Assembly (NCBI RefSeq): GCF_000968685.2
Contig: NZ_LAKD02000002.1
Location: forward strand, 1 to 64,000
Direction: 5' to 3'
Length of the DNA stretch: 64,000 nt
Origin: Streptomyces antioxidans
Lineage (GTDB): Bacteria > Actinomycetota > Actinomycetes > Streptomycetales > Streptomycetaceae
The position numbers were made by a program, and so were the translations under genes. Positions within the stretch are counted from its first letter, which is position 1. Each line of letters begins with the position of its first letter. The notes under the pieces are model-generated. The model did no database searches and was not told the origin of the DNA. It worked only from the letters and a program-made list of their open reading frames with translations. This document shows positions 7,506 to 15,928 of this stretch, piece by piece.

Positions 7506-8066
7506 ATGAACAGCAGCAAGCCTCGTCGGCCGGACGTCACGACGGTCGAGATCATCGGTGGTCCAGAAGCGCTCGAGGTCGGCCTTGGCAGCTATGACGC
7601 CCGGTGGGCGGAGGTCTACCTGCATCACCGGCGTCGGATCCTTGACGCGTTGGCGGCAGTGGACGTCGATATCGAGCACATTGGATCGACTTCGGTTCCA
7701 GGCCTTGCCGCCAAACCGATTGTTGACATCGTCGTCGCGGTGGCCGACATCACAGCGGAGGAGGACTACCTCGACGCGCTGTTGGCCGCAGGTTACGAAC
7801 TGCGGGTTCGCGAGCCAGGACATCGGCTCGTGCGTACGCCGACTCGCGACGTTCACGTGCACGTATATGAACGAGGGGACGCAGCGGTGCACGAGTACCT
7901 TCTCTTCCGTGACCACTTGCGCACCAATGCGGACGATCGCGCCCTGTACGAGAGTGTCAAACGAGCTCTGCTCAGCCAGCAGTGGAACGACATGAACGAC
8001 TACGCCGACGCCAAGAACGACGTCATCCTCGCGATCAAGACTCGAGCCAGGGCAGCTCGCCAATGA
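7506..8066 (+). CDS. GrpB/UPF0157 nucleotidyltransferase-like protein
   Basis: 186 residues from ATG 7506; earlier in-frame starts would add ~30 poorly structured residues. The EHIGSTSVPGLAAKPIVDIV block (around residues 60-80) is the GrpB family signature, a nucleotidyltransferase-fold GSxS plus D motif; HVHVYERGDAAVHEYLLFRD is also typical. The family occurs free or fused to dephospho-CoA kinase and its substrate is unclear. No operon partner. Confidence 0.85.
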   Translation: MNSSKPRRPDVTTVEIIGGPEALEVGLGSYDARWAEVYLHHRRRILDALAAVDVDIEHIGSTSVPGLAAKPIVDIVVAVADITAEEDYLDALLAAGYELRVREPGHRLVRTPTRDVHVHVYERGDAAVHEYLLFRDHLRTNADDRALYESVKRALLSQQWNDMNDYADAKNDVILAIKTRARAARQ

Positions 8067-8690
8067 CGCTGGATGGTGTCACGGGTTCGTGATCTGTGAA
8101 TCCGTTCGACTGGCGACGCCTACGTCACCGGCGCAGAACAGCCAGCAGAACAGTCATGAGTCACGAACTGCCACCGTCGCCGGGATCCACTGAGGTTTTC
8201 GGGTTGTCGTTGGTGGTGACGGTTGATGATCCCGAACCTTCGGGGAGCGCGTCGTCCGGGCAGCCGCAGCGGGCGCCCGGGGGTTCGCTCCCACAGTTCC
8301 TCCGCCACGGTCCATGGTGACGCCCCCACGAGCCAGACAACGCTCAGCTCGGCTACCCGACAGGTTCACCAGCAGCACGCTGTTTCATCGCGTTAGCCGT
8401 AGAACCGGCCCGGGCCTGTCATTTCGCGGTCTGGGCCAGGCGGTACGCCTTCGAGGTCGGTTTCTCGAGGAGGGCGCCGACACGGGCCTGGCAATAGCGT
8501 TCGGCGATCGTCAGGAGCATGTCGGCAAGCTGCGGGAGAGCAGCACGCCGATCCACGTCCAGGCGGGCTTCCTTTGAGCGGAGTGCGGCGACGACCTGCC
8601 GGGCGTGCTCGTCGAGAGCTTTGCGGCGGTGCGAGAAGCGGGGCACGCCGCTCCGCGGCCGGTACGCAGTGCGTAGGCCGCGGGCGACAG
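8067..8690. other. Stretch without a convincing gene
   Basis: 8067-8418 shows no convincing coding signal. On the minus strand 8419-8650 a frame reads HARQVVAALRSKEARLDVDR then LPQLADMLLTIAERYCQARV to a stop; it looks protein-like and may be the C-terminus of a degraded gene, but I do not recognise it. Confidence 0.35.
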
Positions 8691-9045
8691 CGCCGAGCCC
8701 GACGTCACCCAGCTCCTGCCGCTGGTCGATGGCCTGCTGCCGGTGCGGGGCAAGCGGGGCCGGCCCCGCCGCAAACCGCGAGCGGTCTACGCCGATCGCG
8801 GGTACGACCACGACATCTATCGCCGACGGCTCCGCGAACGGCGCATCACTCCGCGGATTGCGCGTCGCGGACAGACCCACGGGTCAGGGCTGGGCCGCAT
8901 CCGCTGGGTCGCCGAATCCGCCATCGCCCATCTCCACGGCCCGCGTCGTTTACGCATGCGCTGGGAGGGCCGGGACGACATGCACGACGCGTTTCTCCAA
9001 CTCGCTCAGTGCATGGTCCTCGCCCGCAGACTCCCAGCTTTCTGA
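8691..9045 (+). mobile_element. IS5-family transposase 3' fragment
   Basis: The plus strand reads RGRPRRKPRAVYADRGYDHD, then ITPRIARRGQTHGSGLGRIR and WVAESAIAHLHGPRRLRMRW, ending at TGA 9045. The ADRGYD, I-A-RR and RWVxE...RLRxRWE pattern is the C-terminal DDE domain of IS5/IS4-group transposases, including the final catalytic E. The N-terminal half is missing and no terminal inverted repeat pair is evident. Its right end runs into the 3' end of the oxidoreductase gene on the opposite strand. Confidence 0.75.
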
Positions 9046-10238
9046 AAGCACTCCTCAGCGGAAGCCTTCCTGTCCCAGCCTCGGACGAGCACGTCCGGGG
9101 TGAGCTCTGCGATGCTGGCGTAGCCGTTCAGGCCCATGGTCAGGTCTGCTTCTGCGAGCAGGCAGGAGAGGACGAACTCGATGCCGGCCTGGCCTCCGAT
9201 CGCGGCGCCGTAACCGTAGGGGCGGCCGATGCCGACGGCGGTGGCACCCAGCGCGAGGGCCTTGACGATGTCAGGGCCTGAGCGAAGGCCGGAGTCGAAG
9301 ATCACCGGCATGGCGTCGGCGGCCTCGACGACCGCGGGCAGCAGGTCGAGGGCGGGGGCGGTGGCGGCCTGCCGGCCGCCGTGGTTGGAGCAGTAGATGG
9401 CGTCGACGCCACCGTCACGAGCGCGGCGTACGTCGTCGGGATGGCAGATGCCCTTGAGTAGGAGCGGGAGGTCGGTGAGGCTGCGCAGCCAGGTGAGGTC
9501 GTCCCAGGTCAGGGTGGGATTGCCGAAGGTCGTCGCCCAGTGCATGGTTGCGGCTTCTGGATCCTCCTCGGGCGGGGCGGCAAGCCGTGAGCGGAAGACC
9601 GGGTCGCTGAAGTAGTTGGCCAGGCAGTATCCCCGCAGTTGCGGGAATGTCGCGTGCCGCAGGTCGCGGGGCCGGTAGCCCAGGGTCCAGGTGTCGAGGG
9701 TGACCACGATGCCGCTGAAGCCGGCGGCATCGGCGCGGCGCACGAGGCTTTCCGCGAGGTCGCGGTCGTTGGGTGTGTAGAGCTGAAAGAATCCGGGAGT
9801 GTCACCGAGTGCGGCGGCGACGTCCTCCAGTGGGTCCTGCATGAGGGTTGAGGCCACCATCGGCACACCGGAGGTCGCCGAGGCAGCGGCGGTTGCGAGG
9901 TCGCCGTGCTCGTCGTCGGTCATCACGCCGATGACGCCGATCGGTGACATCAGCAGCGGGGTGGGGAGCCGGTGGCCGAACAGCTCGACCGACAGGTCGC
10001 GCTCGGCTGCGCCGGCGAGCATGCGCGGCATGATCCCCCACTGCTCGAAAGCGGTGACGTTGGCGCGCTGGGTGTGCTCATCACCGGCCCCACCCGCGAC
10101 GTAGTCGAACAGTCGGTGTTCCAGCTTCTCCCGCGCAGCCGCTTCCAGGCCCGCGAAAGTCACCGGGTACGGCGGCGGGTTGTCGCCCCCGAGCCCCGTG
10201 AAGTAGAGCCCGATATTGAAGTCCGCGTAATTGGCCAT
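9006..10238 (-). CDS. FMN-dependent alpha-hydroxy acid oxidase (lactate 2-monooxygenase-like)
   Basis: 410 residues from ATG 10238. The start MANYADFNIGLYFTGLGGDN and the LMSPIGVIGVM, GVDAIYCSNHGGRQ (catalytic His/Arg) and DSGLRSGPDIVKALALGA blocks define the FMN-binding (S)-2-hydroxy-acid oxidase TIM barrel; overall similarity is closest to lactate 2-monooxygenase. It lies 14 bp downstream of the TetR gene and is co-transcribed with it. The final ~14 residues are encoded by the end of the IS5 remnant in antisense, so the native C-terminus was replaced; all active-site motifs lie upstream of that joint. Confidence 0.85.
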   Translation of the reverse strand: MANYADFNIGLYFTGLGGDNPPPYPVTFAGLEAAAREKLEHRLFDYVAGGAGDEHTQRANVTAFEQWGIMPRMLAGAAERDLSVELFGHRLPTPLLMSPIGVIGVMTDDEHGDLATAAASATSGVPMVASTLMQDPLEDVAAALGDTPGFFQLYTPNDRDLAESLVRRADAAGFSGIVVTLDTWTLGYRPRDLRHATFPQLRGYCLANYFSDPVFRSRLAAPPEEDPEAATMHWATTFGNPTLTWDDLTWLRSLTDLPLLLKGICHPDDVRRARDGGVDAIYCSNHGGRQAATAPALDLLPAVVEAADAMPVIFDSGLRSGPDIVKALALGATAVGIGRPYGYGAAIGGQAGIEFVLSCLLAEADLTMGLNGYASIAELTPDVLVRGWDRKASAEECFQKAGSLRARTMH

Positions 10239-10252
10239 CTCGTCTCTCGCTC

Positions 10253-10900
10253 CTACTGGCGGTCGGTCCTCTGGGAATCGCTTGAGGGGTCGGAGGAGGC
10301 CCGCGAGAATGCGTCGAGAACTGACGGCAGCATCAACCGCTCCATGAGCCGGGCATCGAGGCTTCCCGGCTCCACGAACGCCTGGGCGTTGCCGCCTTCA
10401 CGCAAGGCGACCGCGAAGCGGCCCACCAGAGCGGGATCAATGACGAACTCGCGGCCGGCCATCGCCAGTAGTTCGGTGAAGATCCGCCCGATCTCCTGAC
10501 GGACCTCCTCGTCCTTGCGGGCCAGGGCGGCCGCCGCCGCGGGGTTGCGGATCGCATACAGGGTGAACTCTGTCGAGATGAGGAACCACTGCCGATCGTT
10601 GTCGGACTGGCGGCTCGCGAGGCTGGCGAAGTGCTGGAGCGGATCGCTCGCTCCAGAAGCCTGCTCCAGAGCGGTCCGCAACCGTGTGAGCGTCACATCG
10701 GCATGCGCCTCGAACATTGCGAAGAAGAGCTCGTCCTTGCTTGCGAAGTTGGAGTAGAACGCGCCGCGTGTGAAGCCGCCCCGCTCGCAGATCATTCCGA
10801 TACTGGCCCCGTTGAAGCCACGCTCGGCGAAGACCTCGGCGGCGCTCTCCAGCAGCCGGGCGGTCGTCACGGCACGCTGGCCGGTCGATCCTCGTGGCAC
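10253..10900 (-). CDS. TetR/AcrR-family regulator of the catabolic cluster
   Basis: 215 residues from GTG 10900 with GGAGGA 3 nt upstream. N-terminal HTH: LLESAAEVFAERGFNGASIG then GGFTRGAFYSNFASKDELFF, a standard TetR DNA-binding domain; the C-terminal ligand domain is unassigned. A palindrome GATACA-N4-TGTATC lies 25 bp upstream, and the same architecture occurs in front of the divergent aldolase operon. It therefore probably represses both its own operon (with the oxidase) and the 11.2-19.2 kb operon. Confidence 0.9.
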   Translation of the reverse strand: MPRGSTGQRAVTTARLLESAAEVFAERGFNGASIGMICERGGFTRGAFYSNFASKDELFFAMFEAHADVTLTRLRTALEQASGASDPLQHFASLASRQSDNDRQWFLISTEFTLYAIRNPAAAAALARKDEEVRQEIGRIFTELLAMAGREFVIDPALVGRFAVALREGGNAQAFVEPGSLDARLMERLMLPSVLDAFSRASSDPSSDSQRTDRQ

Positions 10901-10925
10901 TGCTCCTCCATGCTCGTCCCTGCAA

Positions 10926-10941
10926 GATACATGAGTGTATC
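10926..10941. promoter_or_regulatory. TetR operator O1
   Basis: GATACA-TGAG-TGTATC, perfect 6-bp arms with a 4-bp spacer, immediately upstream of the TetR gene. Matches O2 at 11187 in arm sequence and spacing. Confidence 0.7.
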
Positions 10942-11186
10942 CGAAAACCTCCAGTCAGTGTGCGTCGATGGCGACGCTTCTCGCCAGAGCTGCTGGTGTG
11001 GCGTGAGTGGTGCGCTCACCGGCCGAGCGATGGAACCCCCGGACCGCTATGGGTCGTTCCCTCTCCCTGGCCTTCCCTCGCAGGTAGGGGGTCCATGCGC
11101 CCGCCGATCACGCCACCCTCGTCGTTCCCGGGTGGACCGCACCGCTTGACACGTCGGCCGGATAGGCCGGAGTATCGGCCCTATCG

Positions 11187-11202
11187 AATACAGGTCTGTA
11201 TT
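11187..11202. promoter_or_regulatory. TetR operator O2
   Basis: AATACA-GGTC-TGTATT, perfect 6-bp arms, 4-bp spacer, 18 bp before the aldolase start codon. Together with O1 it gives the consensus RATACA-N4-TGTATY. The TTTTATAGAAGGAG after it contains the ribosome site. Confidence 0.7.
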
Positions 11203-11219
11203 TTATAGAAGGAGTAGTG

Positions 11220-12041
11220 ATGACGAGCACAGTCACGCCCGACGTCCTGGAGATGGTCCGCGCCAGCATCGGGCCCGCTCCCGACGACTTCGAACTGCCG
11301 CTGCCTCCGGTCAACCTCACCGTCGAGGAGGAGCGGGAGCACCGCAAGCGTGAGCTCGCGGCCGCGTTCCGGGTCTTCGGCAGGCTCGGTTTCTCCGAGG
11401 GGGTGGCCGGCCACATCACCGCCCGCGATCCGGAACACGCCGACACCTTCTGGGTCAACCCGTTCGGCATGAGCTTCAACCAGATCAAGGTGTCGGACCT
11501 GATCCATGTCGACCACGTCGGCAACCTGCTCCATGGCAAGCGACCGGTGAACCGGGCGGCGTTCTGTATCCACTCCGAGGTTCACAAGGCCCGGCCGGAC
11601 ACGGTCGCCGCCGCCCACGCCCACTCACCGCACGGCAAGGCCTTTGCCGCGCTCGGCATCCCGCTCGCGCCGATCACGCAAGACGCGTGCGCGTTCTACG
11701 AAGATCAGGGGCTCTACTCCGACTTCCGCGGCGTCGTGAACGACATCGAGGAGGGCCGGCGGATCGGTGTCGCGCTCGGCGGTGCGAAGGCGGTCATCCT
11801 CCAGAACCACGGTCTCCTCACCGTGGGGCAGTCCGTCGCGGCCGCCGCGTGGTGGTTCATCACCATGGAGCGCTCCTGCCAGACCCAACTACTGGCGATG
11901 GCTGCCGGCACGCCGACCCTCGTCGACCACGACACGGCGGTGGACGTGCGGAATCAGACGGGGAATCCGGTCGCCGGCTGGTTCCAGTTCCAGCCTCTGT
12001 GGGACCAGATCGTCGCGGACTCTCCCGATCTGTTCGACTGA
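11220..12041 (+). CDS. Class II aldolase/adducin family protein
   Basis: 273 residues from ATG 11220 with GGAG 5 nt upstream. Motifs: GFSEGVAGHITARDPEHADT near residue 60, HSEVHKARPDTVAAAHAHSP (metal-binding HxH) near 130, and ILQNHGLLTVG (third metal His). These define the Zn-dependent class II aldolase fold of fuculose-phosphate aldolase and ribulose-5-phosphate epimerase relatives. It is the first gene of a plus-strand run through 19188 and is preceded by operator O2. The substrate is unknown; the cluster suggests a non-sugar hydroxy or keto acid. Confidence 0.9.
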   Translation: MTSTVTPDVLEMVRASIGPAPDDFELPLPPVNLTVEEEREHRKRELAAAFRVFGRLGFSEGVAGHITARDPEHADTFWVNPFGMSFNQIKVSDLIHVDHVGNLLHGKRPVNRAAFCIHSEVHKARPDTVAAAHAHSPHGKAFAALGIPLAPITQDACAFYEDQGLYSDFRGVVNDIEEGRRIGVALGGAKAVILQNHGLLTVGQSVAAAAWWFITMERSCQTQLLAMAAGTPTLVDHDTAVDVRNQTGNPVAGWFQFQPLWDQIVADSPDLFD

Positions 12042-12174
12042 CCTCCGCACACCCGTGGTGACCGTGGTCAGCGTCGCCCGCGCAGCTTTCGCAGAACTCG
12101 CGTGATTCCCGCCATGCAGCTGAGTGCTGACGCTATGCCCGGCGTGGTCCGCAGATCGAAAGGTTCCCCTCCCG

Positions 12175-13668
12175 ATGGCAGCCGACACGCACTCAGCCGC
12201 CGCTCCACCGCCGGGCCTGGTTGTCTCGCGACTGGCGAAGGTGATCGGACTCCTCGTCTTCACCGAACTCGTCTACGGCATCATGCGCGGCTTCTACAGC
12301 CCGATCATCACCGATGTCGCCGACCACCTCGGTATCTCCGATGGCGAGTTCAACTGGTTCGAGACCATCCAGCACGGCATGGCAGCACTCATGGTGCTCG
12401 CTTTCTCCCGACTCGGCGACGTCCGAGGGCACAAGCAGGTGCTGATCTGGACGACGTCTCTCACGGCGGTGGGGTCGTGGATTCTGGTGTTCGCCCCGTC
12501 GTTTACCACCTTTCTCATCGGCTACGCGCTGCAGGGGGCATGTGCTGTCTGGCTCCCGATCGAGATCGCGATCATCTATCGACGGACAGCGGGGTCCGAG
12601 GACCAACACCGCCTGAGCCGACACGCGGCAGGATTTCTTGTCGGTGCGTTCTACATCTCGATCATCGCCGGGTCCGTCTCCAGCGGCGCCCTGGCGGGCG
12701 CGGTGCCGCTCCCGGTGTTGCTGTCGATCCCAGCCGTCCTGACCACCGCCTGCATCATCGTGGTCCGGTTCGGCATCGAGAGTGACGGGCCGACTGCCTC
12801 TGCGGCGCGTCCGGACTGGGTGGGGCTCGGGCTGCTGGCGGCCTCGCTTGCCTCGTTCCTGGCCGGCATGGTGCTTCTGCATCTCCAGGGTGCGACGAGT
12901 CCACTCGCCTGGCTGCTCGTCATCGTTTGCCTGCTCATCCAGATCCCGTTCGTACGCTACGAAGCGCGCCAGCGTGAACCCGTGATCGACGTGCGGCTTT
13001 TGAGGATCCGCGCGCAGTGGCCCGTGCAGTTGGCGGCGCTCTTGTTCGGCATCGCGGTTCTCGGCGCCGAGATCCCGCTCGTCACCTTCGCCCGCACGGA
13101 CCCCGACGTCACAGGCTATGGATTGGGCGCCGGCGCACAGTTCGTGTCCGTCGCGATCGGAACTCACGTCATCTTCATCGCGATCGGTGCGGTCGTCTTC
13201 CCGTTTGTCGCGGGTCTGCTCGGAGCACGCCGGGCGGTGGTGTCCGCGGCATTCGTCGGCTCGGCCGGATTTGGCCTCTGGCTGCCCTTCCATGATTCGC
13301 CCGGTCAAGCGGTGGTCAACCTGGTTGTCACCGGTCTGGGTTCGGGAGCCGTCATGGCTGCCTTTCCCGTTCTGGCAGCGGCGGCGGCGCCATCGGATCG
13401 AACCGGATTCGCAACGGGAATGACCAATGCGGCCAAGACCATCGGCGGCACCATCGCGACAGCTGTCTTCGCCATCGTGCTGTCCGCGACCGGTTCGCTG
13501 GGAGGGCTGGACGAGGGATACGCCCCCCTTTCGGGATACCTCACCGTGTGGACGACCTGTGGAGCAGCCGCACTCCTTGCCGGACTCACGCTGTTACTGC
13601 TTCCGCGGTCGATCGGCGACGAGCCCGCGACGACGGACTCAGCTGTGTCGCAGTCGGGAGGTCACTGA
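12175..13668 (+). CDS. MFS transporter (DHA2-like)
   Basis: About 497 residues from ATG 12175 (upstream AAAGG); an in-frame ATG at 12124 would add 17 residues. Around 14 hydrophobic segments and a cytoplasmic SRLGDVRGHKQVLI loop. The second half carries GFATGMTNAAKTIGGTIATA, typical of the long 14-TM MFS families. Located between the aldolase and the enolase-superfamily gene, so probably substrate uptake or efflux for the pathway. Confidence 0.88.
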   Translation: MAADTHSAAAPPPGLVVSRLAKVIGLLVFTELVYGIMRGFYSPIITDVADHLGISDGEFNWFETIQHGMAALMVLAFSRLGDVRGHKQVLIWTTSLTAVGSWILVFAPSFTTFLIGYALQGACAVWLPIEIAIIYRRTAGSEDQHRLSRHAAGFLVGAFYISIIAGSVSSGALAGAVPLPVLLSIPAVLTTACIIVVRFGIESDGPTASAARPDWVGLGLLAASLASFLAGMVLLHLQGATSPLAWLLVIVCLLIQIPFVRYEARQREPVIDVRLLRIRAQWPVQLAALLFGIAVLGAEIPLVTFARTDPDVTGYGLGAGAQFVSVAIGTHVIFIAIGAVVFPFVAGLLGARRAVVSAAFVGSAGFGLWLPFHDSPGQAVVNLVVTGLGSGAVMAAFPVLAAAAAPSDRTGFATGMTNAAKTIGGTIATAVFAIVLSATGSLGGLDEGYAPLSGYLTVWTTCGAAALLAGLTLLLLPRSIGDEPATTDSAVSQSGGH

Positions 13669-13745
13669 ATCCTCCGGTCCGCCGACGGCAGTCCGTGACA
13701 GCAGCTCCCAGCAAGGCACCCCGCCTTCCGACGAAAGGACCCCAC

Positions 13746-14837
13746 GTGGCCGTCATCACCCAGGCCGAGGTGCACCACCTCGCCGTCCCGCAGCCGCACC
13801 CCATTCGGAGCAGCTACGGGTCCGCCCTCGATGTCCTCGGTGTGGTGGTGGTGCGGGTCACGGACACCGACGGCAGGGTGGGGGAGGGGTGGACCACGGT
13901 CATCGGCGGCGGCGGCGCCTCCGTGGCGTCCTTCCTCAGCACCGAACTGGTTCCGCTCGTGATCGGGACAGACCCGGCACGCGTCCGCGACCTGTGGCAA
14001 CGCATGTTCATGCACTCGCTGAGCCGGGGCCGCAAGGGCGTGGCCATGTACGCCATCTCGGCGGTCGACATCGCGGTGTGGGACCTGCGCGCGAGGACGG
14101 CGAACCAGCCGCTCCACGCCCATCTCGGCAGTGTGGCCCCCGAGGTTCCCGTCTACGGAGACGGCTGCTGGGTCTCGATGTCACACGACGAGCTACGGGC
14201 GGCCGCCGAGGACTACGCCGCCCGCGACTTCTGGGGCGTCAAGCTGAAGGTCGGAGCAGACCTCGACGACGCGGTCCGACGGGTCGAGATCGTGCGCGAC
14301 GCGGTCGGCCCGTCCGGTCGCGTCATGGTCGACGCGAACCAGCGCTATGACCTGCTCACCACCCGTCGTTTCGCCGCCGCGATCACCGACCTGGACATCA
14401 CCTGGCTCGAGGAGCCGATCCTCGCAGACTCCATCCACGACTACGGTCGGCTGCACGGCACGATAGGGGTGCCGATCGCCGCCGGTGAGAACGAGTACTC
14501 GCGTTACGGATTCCGAGAGCTGCTGGAGCACGGAGCCGTCGACATCCTGCAACCCGATGCCCATCGGATGGGCGGGGTCACGGAGTTCATGCGCGTCCTC
14601 GCGCTCGCCGACACCTGGAACATCCCCGTGGCTCCCCACACCTCATGGGAACTGCACAGTCAGTTGGTGTGCTGTGGAACCACAGCCCTGGTAGTCGAAT
14701 ACTACGACTGGCTGCCAGAAGACTTCTTCGCGGTCCGTCCGCAGGTCACGAACGGTTTCGTGGCGGTGACTCAGGTGCCAGGAACAGGTGTCTCGATCGA
14801 TCCCGCCTCGTTCGAAAAATACCAGGTCGCGCAATAG
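13746..14837 (+). CDS. Mandelate racemase/muconate lactonizing enzyme family protein
   Basis: 363 residues from GTG 13746 after GAAAGGA. Enolase-superfamily motifs in order: AVDIAVWDLRARTANQPLHA near 115, GVKLKV (catalytic Lys region) near 163, VDANQRYD (metal Asp) near 195, WLEEPI (metal Glu) near 222, GENEYSR (metal Glu) near 245, and PVAPHTSW (catalytic His) near 297. The KxK/His arrangement is the mandelate racemase/sugar acid dehydratase type, so dehydration or epimerisation of a hydroxy acid is expected. Substrate unknown. Confidence 0.9.
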   Translation: MAVITQAEVHHLAVPQPHPIRSSYGSALDVLGVVVVRVTDTDGRVGEGWTTVIGGGGASVASFLSTELVPLVIGTDPARVRDLWQRMFMHSLSRGRKGVAMYAISAVDIAVWDLRARTANQPLHAHLGSVAPEVPVYGDGCWVSMSHDELRAAAEDYAARDFWGVKLKVGADLDDAVRRVEIVRDAVGPSGRVMVDANQRYDLLTTRRFAAAITDLDITWLEEPILADSIHDYGRLHGTIGVPIAAGENEYSRYGFRELLEHGAVDILQPDAHRMGGVTEFMRVLALADTWNIPVAPHTSWELHSQLVCCGTTALVVEYYDWLPEDFFAVRPQVTNGFVAVTQVPGTGVSIDPASFEKYQVAQ

Positions 14838-14933
14838 CCGCTGCGGACGCCGCGCGCGACCCCCGACGTCAACTCCGGCTCCGGCACCGGCACCGGCTCG
14901 AGAACGTTGCGACATTCCAGGAAGGCACCTCAC

Positions 14934-15791
14934 ATGGGCATACGGCTGGTCGGTTTGCGCGAGGCCGGCGGGAACACCGTCGTCGCGAGGCTCGCCGAGG
15001 ATGGCGCCGGGGTCGCGCCGATCTGCGGGCTGGAAGAGTTCTGGGCCGATCCCCACCATGCGGTGACGCTGCCACCGAGCGGACCTTCGCTGGCCGCGAC
15101 CGATGTCGACCTGGTGCCGCCCGTGCTTCCCGACGCGCGCGTGATCTGCGTCGGCTTGAACTACCTGGCGCATCTGGCCGAGGGAACGTACGCAGCAGAC
15201 GGGATCCCTCCCCATCCCACGCTGTTCGCTCGCTGGCCGGCCTCACTTGCGGTGGACGGGGCGGAGATCCCGATTCCCCCCGATGAAGACGGTCTGGACT
15301 GGGAGGGGGAGGTCGTCGCCTACGTCGGCGCGACCCTCACCGACGCGACGCCGGAAGAGGCACTCGGCGCGGTGGTGGGCTACTCGACGTTCAACGACGT
15401 CACCGCGCGCAGAGCGCAGAAGCTGACCTCGCAGTGGACCCTGGGGAAGAACGCCGACCGTTCCGGACCGCTCGGGCCACTGGTACCCGCCACCGAGGTG
15501 GGCGACCTCCGCCACGGGCTCACCATCCGGACGCGGGTCAACGGTGAGGTGGTGCAGGAGGGCAGCACCGACCAGATGGTCTACACCGTCGGTGACACTC
15601 TCGCGCTGATCAGCCGCACGTTCGCCCTCCGCGCGGGCGACCTGCTCGCCACCGGAACCCCTTCAGGGGTCGGCTACGCGCGTACGCCGCCCTGGCTGAT
15701 GCGGCCCGGCGACGTCGTCGAGGTCGAGGTCGAGCGTCTCGGCACCTTGCGCAACACCGTGGTGGCCCGTCCCGGCCGGGTCGCACAGTGA
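14934..15791 (+). CDS. Fumarylacetoacetate hydrolase family protein
   Basis: 285 residues from ATG 14934 (GGAAGG upstream). The core holds ICVGLNYLAHLAEGTY, WEGEVVAYVG (metal Glu), YSTFNDVTARRAQ and ATGTPSGVGYARTPP, the FAA hydrolase/2-hydroxyhepta-2,4-diene-1,7-dioate isomerase fold. Such enzymes cleave or decarboxylate acylpyruvates and related diketo acids. It is within the plus-strand operon between the enolase-type enzyme and the CoA ligase, consistent with a sequential catabolic route. Confidence 0.9.
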   Translation: MGIRLVGLREAGGNTVVARLAEDGAGVAPICGLEEFWADPHHAVTLPPSGPSLAATDVDLVPPVLPDARVICVGLNYLAHLAEGTYAADGIPPHPTLFARWPASLAVDGAEIPIPPDEDGLDWEGEVVAYVGATLTDATPEEALGAVVGYSTFNDVTARRAQKLTSQWTLGKNADRSGPLGPLVPATEVGDLRHGLTIRTRVNGEVVQEGSTDQMVYTVGDTLALISRTFALRAGDLLATGTPSGVGYARTPPWLMRPGDVVEVEVERLGTLRNTVVARPGRVAQ

Positions 15792-15928
15792 CCGGGCCGC
15801 TGGACGGCCCCATCACCGGAGCGCATATGGAGCGCGTTTCGTGAGTCGGCAACGCGTACTCGAGCCGCCTTGGTGCCGGACAGTCCGCTCCGCATCGAGT
15901 GAGTCGCCTCATCGAAAGGGAAACGGCC

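Noticed and set aside
8691..9045. Complete insertion sequence
   Set aside because: Only the transposase C-terminal region is present and no matching terminal inverted repeats were seen.
11625..11888. Antisense ORF within the class II aldolase gene
   Set aside because: Shadow frame without ribosome site; aldolase motifs are on the plus strand.
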